From positions 3,906,001 to 3,970,000 of the forward strand of contig JAVLRN010000004.1 of the NCBI GenBank assembly GCA_032821775.1: a stretch of DNA of 64,000 nucleotides, read 5' to 3'. Within the stretch, counting starts at the first letter, position 1. Every line of letters begins with the position of its first letter. The notes beneath the pieces were generated by a model. The model was given only the letters and a program-made list of their open reading frames with translations, searched no databases and was not told the DNA's origin. The position numbers and the translations under genes were made by a program. The DNA is from Sanguinoderma infundibulare (Eukaryota > Basidiomycota > Agaricomycetes > Polyporales > Polyporaceae). Below are positions 36,343 to 47,075 of the stretch, one piece after another.

Positions 36343-38243
36343 ACTTGAGAAACTGGCCGCTCGCGCTCGCGATGTGCTTGCGCTGCTGCTACGCTCCGAA
36401 GTGCTCTGAGTCTGTTTGCGTGCGATATCCCCATATCCATTATCCCTGCGGGAGAGGCGTGATGGCGAGCTTGGAAAAGAGATGATATTTATGTATGTGA
36501 TTTGCAAGGACTCGCGAGTTGACTGTCTCTACTAGCGCTATGTATGTACGACCACCATTATGCCATCCTGTGTGTACTGTTTGTTGTACGACGAAGATGT
36601 ACCAGTGCTTTCAGCCTTGTGTGCTTTCTCCCGTCTGACTCCCAACTTCCAAGGGGCCGCTGCGAACTTGCTGGGTGGGCAAGTCATCGCCGTTGTGTCA
36701 TGAGGAACGGCAGTTCTCCGAAAACCAACTTCCGAGGACATTACGACGTGTCTTCTGACTACATAGATATCATATCATATCATATCATATCGCAAAACCC
36801 CAGCTTTTGAGCGAAGATGTGAATGGAAGACGGTAGTCACCCAGGGGGTCCCGTGCGAGACCGCCAAGCGGATTGGTCCCAGGGATGTGCGAACCGCTTG
36901 CCGACGGTGCGGGCCTGGTCCTGAGCGAGTCTGTCGAGGCTGTGGTTCGAAGAAGTTCAAGAAGCGGGTGGGGACCCGGGATGCCGTAATGAGTGAGGAG
37001 CGGGGTGGTCAGGGGGTGATGCTGTTGGACGATGAGAATGGAAGATGGAGACAAAGTGACGAGTGTGTCCTGAGTTCTTCCGACCGGGGGTTGGGAGAAG
37101 ATGGAGAAGATGGAGAAGAAGAGGTTGCTGTTTTGAATCAAGGTTTGGAAGGCCCGACGGGATAGGCTCTAGGAAGGTCCTTGCCTGCGGCGGCAACCCG
37201 TGGTGGCCGACAATGCATACGGTTTCTGATACATGCCTGACGTCGTGAGGTGGTTTATCAGAGGAAGTCAACTTATCGCCATTGCACCCACAAGCCGAGC
37301 GGGCACGGCCTTTCGGCTCTCCTTGAGTGGAGTTTTGGACATGACGCGGGTGTGAACTGCCGCTGACATTGGACTGCGGAGCATCGGATGCAAAGAGGCC
37401 TCGAGCTACATGAGCGGAAGACTCCCGCGTTGTTTTTACTTGCTTGCAAACGGCGAAACGCTAGGTTACTTGTGCTACAGCGGCACTCGTCCTACCAGTG
37501 CTGCCAACGGCTGCAAGTGGCAAGACCCGCACCGTTCTTGAGGCGCTGTGCGTGCACGCCTACTACACGTCCGCCGTGGCAAAAAATGATGACGATCGAG
37601 AAGAAGATCCTCAACTGTGAAAGACAAGGCACTGACCAGTGCTGTCCAACCCTGCGGATCCCCAGGCGAATCGCGGCGGAGGACATCCAGCTGGCTGGCA
37701 GATGAGGACAGATGATCAAGCCGGATGGGCGCCCAGGCGCGCGAGGTGGGCGCGCCGGAAGAAGCCGAACAAGACCGTTCGAGCGGATGATGCGCGCGGA
37801 CGAGCGAATCGATGGGCTCAGCTCTGCTCAGCTGGCCTCTTTGACTCCGTTCCTCTTCTCTTGATTCACAACAATCCGGACCATCGACTTCTGACGCCAA
37901 GGACGACGACGACTCACGGCGGTCCTGCCCACCAGATGATGTGGTCTTTGATGTTAAGGACTAACCCCCGGGCACCTCGCGATCGTTGAGCAGGAGAGCG
38001 GACGTGGAGTCAGGCAGTGCGTTCGTCCTCCGATTCGCTGTCCGATTGTGGTCGAACCCTTGCGCGCCGACTATCCAGGTTCCAGAAGCAGCGGTTTAGT
38101 AACCTTATTCGGGCTCGGGGATAGATGACGCATCCCGATTCCGCGGCCAATTAGCTCTGCCCGAGGTGCATCGTCCTGAAGCCGTTCGCCTTACTTATCC
38201 CCCGCCATCCATTCTACCCCCTCGCCAGACCAGACCAGACGCA
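36343..38243. other. Gene-free interval with a (CATAT)n microsatellite
   Basis: 1.9 kb between DUF6534 no. 2 and AFR2. It contains a short CATAT repeat at 36,767-36,791. No recognisable exon. The AFR2 promoter should lie at its right end. Confidence 0.45.
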
Positions 38244-41200
38244 ATGGGCCCAGCAGAAGGCAAGCTGAAGACGCGGGTCCCGCAAGGGGTCAACAGCAAG
38301 ACGTGGACACCGCCCCCGGTCGACGGACAGCTTACGATGCCCGAACTGTACGCGTTCCACGCAGAACACAGCGCGGAGCACCCCGTCATCGTGTACGACG
38401 ACGAGCACGGGGAGGTGCAGACGCTGCGGTACAAGGACGTCTTCCCCGCGATACAGAAGGCGGCCAAGGTCGTTGCTGGCCATGTCGAGAACGCCGCCTC
38501 TGGGGAGGCCCGGACGCTCAACGTGACTCTCGGCATTTTGGCCGTCGCAGGTATGTTCGCCTCGATATTTCCTAGGGACCGTAGACGTGGTGGTTTTGCG
38601 TGTGTAACGCGCTTGGCGGTACAATCCGTGCTGCTTGTTCTTGTGCCCGAGCGACCCGTATCCGACCTGCACGGATGCGTACTCGTGCGGGTACGACTAC
38701 TGCAGCGTTTCTATCCCTAATGTTTCCCGAGGCATTGTCTTAAATGATCATTCGCTAGACTTCCAGACGCTCTGGACCCTCATCCTCGGCACCATGTACG
38801 CCGGCCATACGCCCTTCCCGATCTCCATCAGGAACTCCGCGCCTGCCGTGGCCCATCTCCTCCGCAAGACCTCCGTCTCTCTCCTTCTCGTCAGCGCCGA
38901 CTCGGCCATGCAGCGCCTCGCGCACGAGACCAAGGACTTGCTCGCAAAGGAGCAGTACGACGTCCAGCTCCTGCCGTTGCCGACCCACCAAGACTTCTAC
39001 AACGCCGCCGAGGTCGGTGTCGTGCCGAGAGTGCCCGCCTCGGAGAGCACCAATGCCTTGATCCTGCACTCGTCTGGTGAGTTCTTCATCTGCCATTTGC
39101 GTCTTTATTATGATGAGCGAGAACTGTGATGTGCTAGGCTCGACGTCATTCCCCAAACCGATCCCATTGCTTCATCGCGACTTTGTCAGATGGGGCACAT
39201 GTCCATGTATGTGTTTCTCTTCATTCGTTGCATTTCAGGGCCGTGTATGTCAAGGTCGCCTGCATCTGCATACGTCTCGAGGCCACGCGTAGACTAAAGG
39301 CCGGCCTATTACGTCTGGATACGTCGCGCATTCTCCGCTAGCGGGGCACGCCCAGCTGCGAAACCCTAAGCGCAAGCGTTCGCACCCTGGACTACGCTTC
39401 CTCGGAGTGGATGTTAGTGTGAGCGTTGTGACCGTGTTGCTACCAGCGGTTCGAGGCTAGCTGCGCTTGAGGATGGACACCGGTATAACCGTGGCGATGT
39501 TGGCCGTACCCGTACCCGACCTCCATGGGCACGGGTTTGGTCCGGTATGGGTACGAGCATGGGTAATCCGTGCAGTTTATGACAGCTTTCCGGCCCGGGG
39601 AAAGGATGTCGTTGAATTCCTCGTGCGGAATGTATGTCGATTATGACATGCTGCATCTCGGAGGCAAGCTAAGGCTCATGTTATATATCATTGTGGTGTG
39701 CGAACCGAAGACAACGAGTCGGTCGTTGTCCCTTCCGTTTTCTAACCTGGACAGGGATGGTTGGGACCTCAATTAGCCATAGGTATCGGCCAACGGCGCG
39801 ATCGTGTATCTTGCGTACCCTTCTGCTACATTGGTCTGCGCGACGTGGACGCCAATGGCCGGTGATCGGCGAGGCGAGTCTACCCTGAATAGCAACACCG
39901 TGCGACTGTGTGGCGTACGCAGTCTCGATGTATTTTCCCGGCTCTGACGTGCAGTGATTCTGGTTGCCTGATACGCGCTAACGGGGGCGGTGTAGGTTTT
40001 AGCGGCGGAGACTGGTGTGATGTGCGGGTATCGATGCATTGTTTGCCCATGTTCCGTAAGTGTTGTTGGTCCACTTTCCTGATGTGGCTTCTGAACTAAT
40101 CGACATTTAGACATGATGGGAATGTGGACGATCGCTTTTCCGGTGAGTCCACTTTGCTTTCTCTAGCTCAGTATTCGAGTGCTCATGGATCGTTTAGACT
40201 ATGACCGGCATGGTCATTGGTTCTTTCCGCCCATCTTCGCCGCCTATCATGAGCACTGCCGATACCGTCCTTAATGCCGCCGTCGCCACCAAGTGTGCCG
40301 GTATGTTTTGCATGCCTGTGTTCATCGAGGTGCGCGTGCTTTTCGTGTTAGGTTGAAGTGTCGATCGCGCACTTATCTCCCGCTGAACTAGGTCTGGGCG
40401 CGTGATCCTGCCCGTCTTGCCAAACTGCAGAATCTCAAGTTCATCGTGCGTATAGCGCTTAGAGCCGGATAATGACGAATCGCAACTCAAGTAAACCGTG
40501 CCTGCTAGACGAACACTGCCGCGCCTTTGAGCAAACAGGTGGGCGACATGCTCCTCGAGAAAGGAATTAGCATGTCTACGGGCTTCGGCGCGTACGTGTC
40601 GCAGTCAAGTTAGCTCTGTTCGCATTGATAACTTACTGTTCTGCGCACCACAGGACGGAGTATGGCCCTGCCGTCCACTGGGATCCGTTTCCAAAGACCT
40701 CCAACTGGGAGTACTTTACGTACGCTGAGCCAATCGAGTACGTCCGCAGATATCAAGAAGGCCTCCCGGGGATATTTGAGCCTGTGATCCTCGTTCGTGT
40801 CTCACGCACATGTCTGAATCCTGATGACTCTGCTAAAATCGAGGTTCCTCCCCGCCCATAGGAGTCACAGACGTGGTCTCCGAGTGTGTTCAACTGCGAG
40901 ATTGACGGCAGGCGCGGGTTTGCGACCAACGATCTGTTGAGGGAGCATCCAGAGAATCCCAACTTGTACCGAGTGTACGGACGGGCGGACGACCAGATCG
41001 CGTTGTCAACTGGCGAGAAGGTGCGCTCTCCCGATCATGAGCTTCTGTATGCGCTGTAGTGAGCAATCGCTTTGCGTAGACGAATCCTGTGCCTATGGGT
41101 CAGTATTCTCATCCTATCTTGAACCTGTATCTTTTCACTGAACACGATTTTAGAGGCGACACTCTTGCAAGATCCTCATGTCCAGGCTGCGCTTATGTTT

Positions 41201-43428
41201 GGCCAAGGGCGTTTTCAGAACGGGGTCATCATCCACCCCAAGGAACCGTTTGATCCTCGCGATGAAGCGAAGTTGGAGGCGTTCCGCAACTCTATATGGT
41301 ATATTGACACCGCATCGACTCGTTTCTCATACGTTCGCTGATCACAAGCGCAGGCCAACCGTTGAGCGTGCCAACAGTCACGCGCCGTCGCACTCTCGAA
41401 TTTTCAAAGAGGTGATTGGGATTTGTCGTGGCATGAACACAGCACGCGCAGTGCGCTAACGCTCACGCAGATGATCACCGTGACGTCGCCATCGAAGCCA
41501 TTCCAGTACACGCCAAAAGGAAGTCCTCGCCGCCAGGCCTGTCTGGCAGATTACAGCACGGAGATCGAGGAGGTGTACAAGAAGGTCGAGGAATCGTCCC
41601 AGACGCAGATTGCGCCGCCCGCTTCGTGGTCCGAAGAGAACGTGCGGCGGTATGTGCAGGATGTCGTGAGGGTGGTCTTGAACGTTCCTGGGTTGCAAGA
41701 CGGGGACGATCTCTTCCATCAGGGATGCGACAGGTGCGCGTATCGGTGTCAGTTCTGGGGAACGTGAACCGTCGGTGCTCACTCACAGTGTAGCTTGAAG
41801 GCGACGTGGATCCGCAACACGATCCTCCACACCCTGCGGACGGCGAAGAAGGTCTCGGTGCACGGCGTCCCACAATCCTTCGTGTACACTAACCCCAGCA
41901 TCGACGCGCTGACGCGCTTCTTGTGCGGCCTCGTCGCCGGAAAGAGGGTCGACGAGGCCGCGGAGCGGGCTGCCCGCCTCGAGCAGATGGCCGCGCTCGT
42001 CGACAAGTACGGTGGCCAGTTCCCGAAGGCCGCGTGGAGCACCGGCACAGCGGTGGGGGACGGGGAGCAGGTCATCGTTCTCACCGGCACCACCGGCGGT
42101 GTTGGCTCCCAGCTTTTGGCCCGTCTGCTGGAGGATCCGCGTGTCGCGCGCGTGTACGCGCTGAATCGCGACGCATCGGGGGAGAGAAAAATGCTCGAGG
42201 CGAGGCAGAGAGACGTCTTCAGGACGTGGGGTCTGGACGACGGTCTGTTGAGTTCGGCCAAGGTCTCGTTCCATATGGCCGACTTTGGCAAACCGGACTT
42301 TGCGTTGGACGCGCGGCTGCTTGAGGAGGTGATTCTTTCAGTGTTACTGTCTCTCCTCAAAGGATCTCATGGAGTTTCTAGATCCGGGGATCGGTAACAG
42401 CTATCATCCATAGCGGTACGAATCCGTTCATCTGCATGTGTGGTTTCGAACATCGCTGACGCGACTCGTTGCAACAGCGTGGCGCGTAGACTTCAACGTC
42501 GCTCTGCCTTCCTTCGAACCGCTCGTCGCCGGGACTCGCAACCTCCTCAACTTTGCGCTCACCTCTCCTCGGCCTGGAGGCCCGAAGGTCCTGTTCGTTA
42601 GCTCCGTCAGCGCGCTGCACAGTGCGTCGTATCTATCTACGTCACCTTTCCGCCGCTGACCATGACGCCAGACTACGCTGGCGCGACGCCCGCCCCAGAA
42701 ACGCTCGACCTCGGACCGGAGGTCGCTGTGGGCCAAGGGTACGGCGAGAGCAAGTGGGTCGCGGAGCAGGTCCTCTGGCGCGCGCGCAGGGAAACCGGGC
42801 TGCGGACGACGTCCGTGCGCGTCGGGCAGCTCAGCGGGGACTCGCGCAGCGGGGGGTGGAACACAAGGGAGTGGGTCCCTGCGATCGTGCGCGCGAGCAA
42901 GGGGCTGGGATGCGCGCCCGCGTTGGACGGCGTAAGTTGCATTGTTCCGCGAACCATTCGATGGCCGGCCGAGTGTGCTCATGCCGATTACCCGATTATT
43001 GGCAGAAATTGGCGTGGGTGCCTATCGACGTTGCGGGTGCAGCGCTGCTCGAGATGCTGCCGAGCGACGAGCCGGTCTTGCACCTCACCGCGGCTAGGAG
43101 CGTCGCGTGGAAGGACGTGTTTGGGCCGGTCGCGGAGCGCCTCGGCGTGCCGCTCGTGCCGGCAAGCGAGTGGCTGGAGAAGCTGCAGGCGTCGGCGCGT
43201 GCGGTCGCGGCAGACCATCGTCGTCGCGATGCCGGTGGATACGACTCGGCGCACGCCCTCGTCGAGTTTTTCGGTGTGATCATGTCGGGATCGTTCGAGG
43301 AGACGCAGCTGGGGACGACCAAGTCTTTTGGGGTCGCGCGGAGCCTTGCGGCGCTCGGTCCTCTGGGGAAAGAGGACGTGCTGAGGTGGGTCGGGTTCTG
43401 GGAGCGCGTCGGGTTCTTGAAGGCGTGA
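38244..43428 (+). CDS. Adenylate-forming reductase AFR2 (A-T-R), full length
   Basis: Three-domain carboxylic-acid reductase: ATP-dependent adenylation, transfer to a phosphopantetheine carrier, NADPH-dependent reductive release as aldehyde or alcohol. It starts MGPAEGKLKTRVPQGVNSKT. The adenylation domain has TPFPISIRNSAPAVAHLL, A3 LHSSGSTSFPKPI, VRVSMHCLPMF-HMMGMWTIAF, A5 STGFGATEYGP, A7/A8 YRVYGRADDQIALSTGEK and QYTPKGSPRRQACLADYS. The carrier has DDLFHQGCDSLKATWIRN, whose Ser takes phosphopantetheine. The reductase has VIVLTGTTGGVGSQLLARLL (NADPH-binding), VLFVSSVSALH and the catalytic Y-x3-K in GYGESKWVAEQVL. It ends VGFLKA-stop at 43428. Fifteen or more exons, all in frame. One intron (39,207-40,010) is abnormally long. 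The last 1.3 kb is duplicated at 52.2 kb. Confidence 0.9.
39207..40010 (+). other. Oversized intron in AFR2, probable insertion
   Basis: Donor T-GTATGT after GTCP and acceptor GGCGGAG before ACTGGTGTGATG keep the frame (Y-WCDVRVSMHC). The matching intron of AFR1 is 90 bases; this one is 804. The extra sequence has no recognised protein content. It includes a run of ACCCGTACCCG / GGGTACGAGCATGGGTA repeats near 39,510-39,560. I could not find terminal inverted repeats or a target duplication. Confidence 0.65.
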
Positions 43429-44994
43429 GCTATGGTTGCTTCAGCATTCCAGATGTTGTTGCGTCTGGCATCTGATTATGAGCGATACTGTTGTACGATA
43501 GCGTTCTCGAAGTTGTTTGACGGCAAAGGAAATGTGTATGTATAGATATCGGTTCCAGTCTGAAATACCGGGCATACCTAAAATCTGGATGTACACAGTT
43601 ACATGACAGACGAAAATGTTGACGATGCGTCCGATTACACTCCAGAGCTTCATAGCACGTTGCGTCCCCCAGTGCGTCCAAACTGGTTATCATGGATGCC
43701 CGGTGTAGAGGTTGCGCGGCAGAGCCGTGAAATTGTTCGAGACGATGCGAGGGACGACGACCCCCGTTCCCATCATGTTGTAAGCGGCAGGTCCTCAAAG
43801 CCAGCCTGCAGTCCGTCAGCCGGGTCGACGCGAGTGCCCAGTGATAAGCTCTACGACGCTTTGACAGAGAGTGTCCCGTCGATGAGCATTGAGTACGGTG
43901 TAGGAGACAGTCAGATGTGTGAAGGGACGTCCCGCAGAGCGAGGTCGAGGTCGAGGACCAGGGTACAGGAGCAGTGTGTGGGGCCCGGTCCTACCCTGGT
44001 TACCGCGTGCGCCTGGCCAACTTTAATCCGAGTGCTCAACCAGTGCTTGACCGTCAGTGCTTCGGACATCCAGCAACGGCCAGTGCTCTACCCGCTAGTC
44101 AACCAGCTCGGATACAGAGGCCTGGACTACGTTTCGAATCAAGGAGTCCTTGGCTTCTCGGGATGGAGTAAGTAAACTCGGACAGGATTCTTGCCATGCT
44201 GAAGGGTCGCGGTCCGGGTCTGATGATGGCATGAACGCGACTCGGTGACCTTGGTCCTTGACGGTGTTAAAAATCTATTTACCGGTATTGACCATGCCCA
44301 TGGATTGGACCAGTGATTGGACCTATCGCTCTTTGAACGGGCCGCGCCTAGGCTGATAGAAGCATTGGAAGGTAAGTCTCTTACCAAAAGTCGACCCCGT
44401 CACGTCAACTGAGACGCGTTCTGGAGCTCGCAGTTTCTCCGCCCAGGCGCCACGATCGAATGGAGCGTCTGCTACATCGTGCGCAGTATCCGCGAATGGG
44501 GTTCACCGTGATTCACTGGCAAAACGCGCTTGGGGCTTTAACGTTTCGAAGACTATGTGGATGCCGGTGGCATCGGGTGCTTACTGAGCTCAAACTCGGA
44601 TGTTCCAGAGGCCCTGGGATGAATTATTGGATGGGTCCTGACTGGAATTCAGCATACTAGTCGCCGGCCGCTATCCTCACGATACGGAGCGGACACGGTC
44701 ATCATCTTAGGGATCGTTGAGTTGAGTTGGCTTGGCCAGCGTCGCCGGAGGATCACCGAATCAGGAACAGCTGTATTGCGAACTTCACTAAGTTTCCGGT
44801 TCTTCGGGAAGGCAAATTGGAACTCATCGTGGACTGAGCGATGGTGGCCCCCTTACATCATGACCTGGCGCGAATCAGCATGTCCGGCGTCCCTTTCGAT
44901 GGAGCCGATAGGTGTCAAGGGTCTCTCCTTCATTGACGCTACGAACCGGGGTCATCGGCCAAACGATCCAGCCATTGTCTCCGACAAGACTCCA
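43429..44994. other. Spacer between AFR2 and DES2
   Basis: 1.57 kb with no recognised gene. Conserved in the second duplication copy (53,482-55,031) with indels that would break any reading frame, which argues that it is not coding. It includes the terminator region of AFR2 and the promoter of DES2. Confidence 0.5.
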
Positions 44995-46656
44995 ATGCCT
45001 CCCTATCCCGACGAGCTCCCCTCTTGGTAAGCGGTGTGCATTGCGTCGATCCAACATTCAGGATGAGCTCAATTAATCCCCCACAGGAAGCTCAAGGACA
45101 TTCGCGACCAGTTGCCTACAAGGCTCCATCAAAGGCATACATTGAAATCTGTAGCCTACATCACTAGAGGAATCGGTCTGGCCATCGCGTTCTTCAACAT
45201 TACCCTTCGACTGGACCATTACTTCGGTTCTTCTGAGGCTAGTGCATTCCTGGGCCCCAGGGTCGCTGTAGGTGGTCGTTGCGTTATATGGGCAGCCTAG
45301 TAAGCATTTGGTGGGGTAGTTTGCCACCGCGGCCACACACTGACCGCCGTCCAGTTGGTGGTTCCAGGGTCTCGTATTTACGGGGTTCTGGGTTCTCGGG
45401 CACGAGGTTAGTCGCGCTTTGGGCATCGCATCGTGCAGCAGCTCATCGCTATCACCAAGCAGTGCGCACATGGAACGCTTTCAAACAGCAAGTTTCTATG
45501 CGACTTTATGGGATATGTGAGAGCCAATTCTTGTGGCATATATGGAGACGCAATAATCCGTAAGCCGTGACATTCACAGGTCATGCATAGTTTCCTTTTT
45601 GCGCCATACTTTAGCTGGCGGGTGTCGCACAACCGACATCACAGCTACCACGGCTCGATGGAGAAGGACGAGTTATTCGTTCCACCAACTCGCTCGGACG
45701 TTGGCTTCCCCTCCGACGCAGACGACAATTACTTCGCGGATGTGGTGGAGGATAGCCCGATATATACGCTCCTCACGTTACTTGTACAGCAAATATTCGG
45801 CTTCCATGCATATCTCAGTAGGGAAATTTCAACTGGATCTTACGTTCCGACCGCCGCTCATGCGGGTATGCAGTATTCAACATCTCTGGACCGAAGGGCG
45901 CATCGCACAGGACTAATCACTTTAACCGTGCGTCGCCAATCTCTCGTTTCCATCAGTGTTACTGAGACGAAGTCAACAGCCTTCCAGGGCCATCACTTGT
46001 GGGACGTGGTCATGTCCGACATCGGTATCCTCTGCATGGGACTGCTCGTTTGGTGTGCAGTCCGCACGTACGGCATCGCTGCCGTCGCCAAGTACTATGC
46101 CATCCCTTGGATGGCCGCCAACCACTGGATCGTCATGATCACGTTCCTGCAGCACACCGATCCCGCACTCCCGCATTTTCGTGCGCCGGCCTGGAGCTTC
46201 CCGCGTGGCGCGACGGCAACCATGGACCGTGATTTTCTCGGATGGCAAGGGAGGTTCTTTCTCTACGACGGTACGTCATCACAGCGCGTTTTGTTTCCGT
46301 ACCAGAGATGCAGGCTACTAACGCTTGTGTCTGATATGCTAGTCTGCCACTTCCACGTCGTGCACCATTTCTTCCCGAAGATCCCGTTCTACCACGCAGA
46401 GGAAGCGACCAAGTATCTGAGCGACGCCATCGGGCCGTACTACATGCGCTCCGCGAAGCCTGTCTTCCGCGCGTTATGGGATAACTACAAGTTTTGCCGG
46501 TTCGTGGACGACGAAGGTACGAAGCGATGTGTCTCGTTTCCAGTCCATCTTTTAAGATAACCAACCGTCATTGCAGGCGACGTGGTGTTCTACCGAAACG
46601 AAAAGGGCAGAACGATTCAGGACTATGAAGATGACGCGGATTATAATGAACAATAA
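44995..46656 (+). CDS. FAD2-like membrane fatty acid desaturase DES2
   Basis: Paralogue of DES1 with the same exon plan. Start MPPYPDELPSW joins KLKDIRDQLPTRLHQRHT, then SVAYITRGIGLAIAFFNI and WWFQGLVFTGFWVLGHE. The latter joins CAHGTLSNSKFLCDFMGY, so histidine box 1 is HECAH. Next are [11 protein letters not shown] (box 2), PIYTLLTLLVQQIFGFHAYL, FNISGPKGASHRTNHFN-PF, VMSDIGILCMGLLVWCAV, NHWIVMITFLQHTDPALPHF, DRDFLGWQGRFFLYDG and HFHVVHHFFPKIPFYHAEEA (box 3). It ends DYEDDADYNEQ-stop at 46656. Every junction holds and all three His boxes are present, so it looks functional. The Cys-Ala in box 1 differs from DES1 (Ala-Gly), so the two enzymes may do different steps. A longer N-terminus upstream of 44,995 is possible. 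Confidence 0.87.
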
Positions 46657-47075
46657 ACCTACGAGTACGACGCGACCTGGGCCCGGGGTACGCGAAAGCA
46701 GTTACAGGATGTTTGAAATAGATGGGATTGCGGCAGGTGCTGCCCTGACATTGGTGCGACTAGAGCGTCCTCCGAGTTGGCGTCGCGCTCAGATTTCATT
46801 GTCGCATTATCGCGCAGCAGGTTTAGGAAGGCAGGCTATCGCAGTGCGCTCATCGCACGGAACTCTGACCATGTTTGCCACGGTAAAGGTGAGGGGGCCA
46901 GAGGATAACGGCAGATCTGCGTGTTGCGCTGTGGAACGTTAGCGTGAAAGTACAGGTATTCATAACGAGGATCGACGTGGCCGTTAGCGGCGGTTAGGTC
47001 AGGAGGCGGAGCAGCATCAACCGAATTCGTGCTCGACAAGCCAGCAAAACGAAATCGAATGAATGCGTCCCGAGT
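46657..47075. other. Convergent spacer, DES2 to BBE2
   Basis: Both genes end here. No coding sequence. Part of the duplicated block. Confidence 0.45.

Noticed and set aside
39500..39570. GTACCCG/GGGTACG repeats considered as telomere-like or as element termini
   Set aside because: Not a telomeric unit, and no target duplication or paired termini could be found around them.
42553..43428. Alternative 291-codon frame starting inside the AFR2 reductase domain
   Set aside because: Its first part is an out-of-frame shadow; only the last exon (from KLAWVPID) is real and belongs to AFR2.
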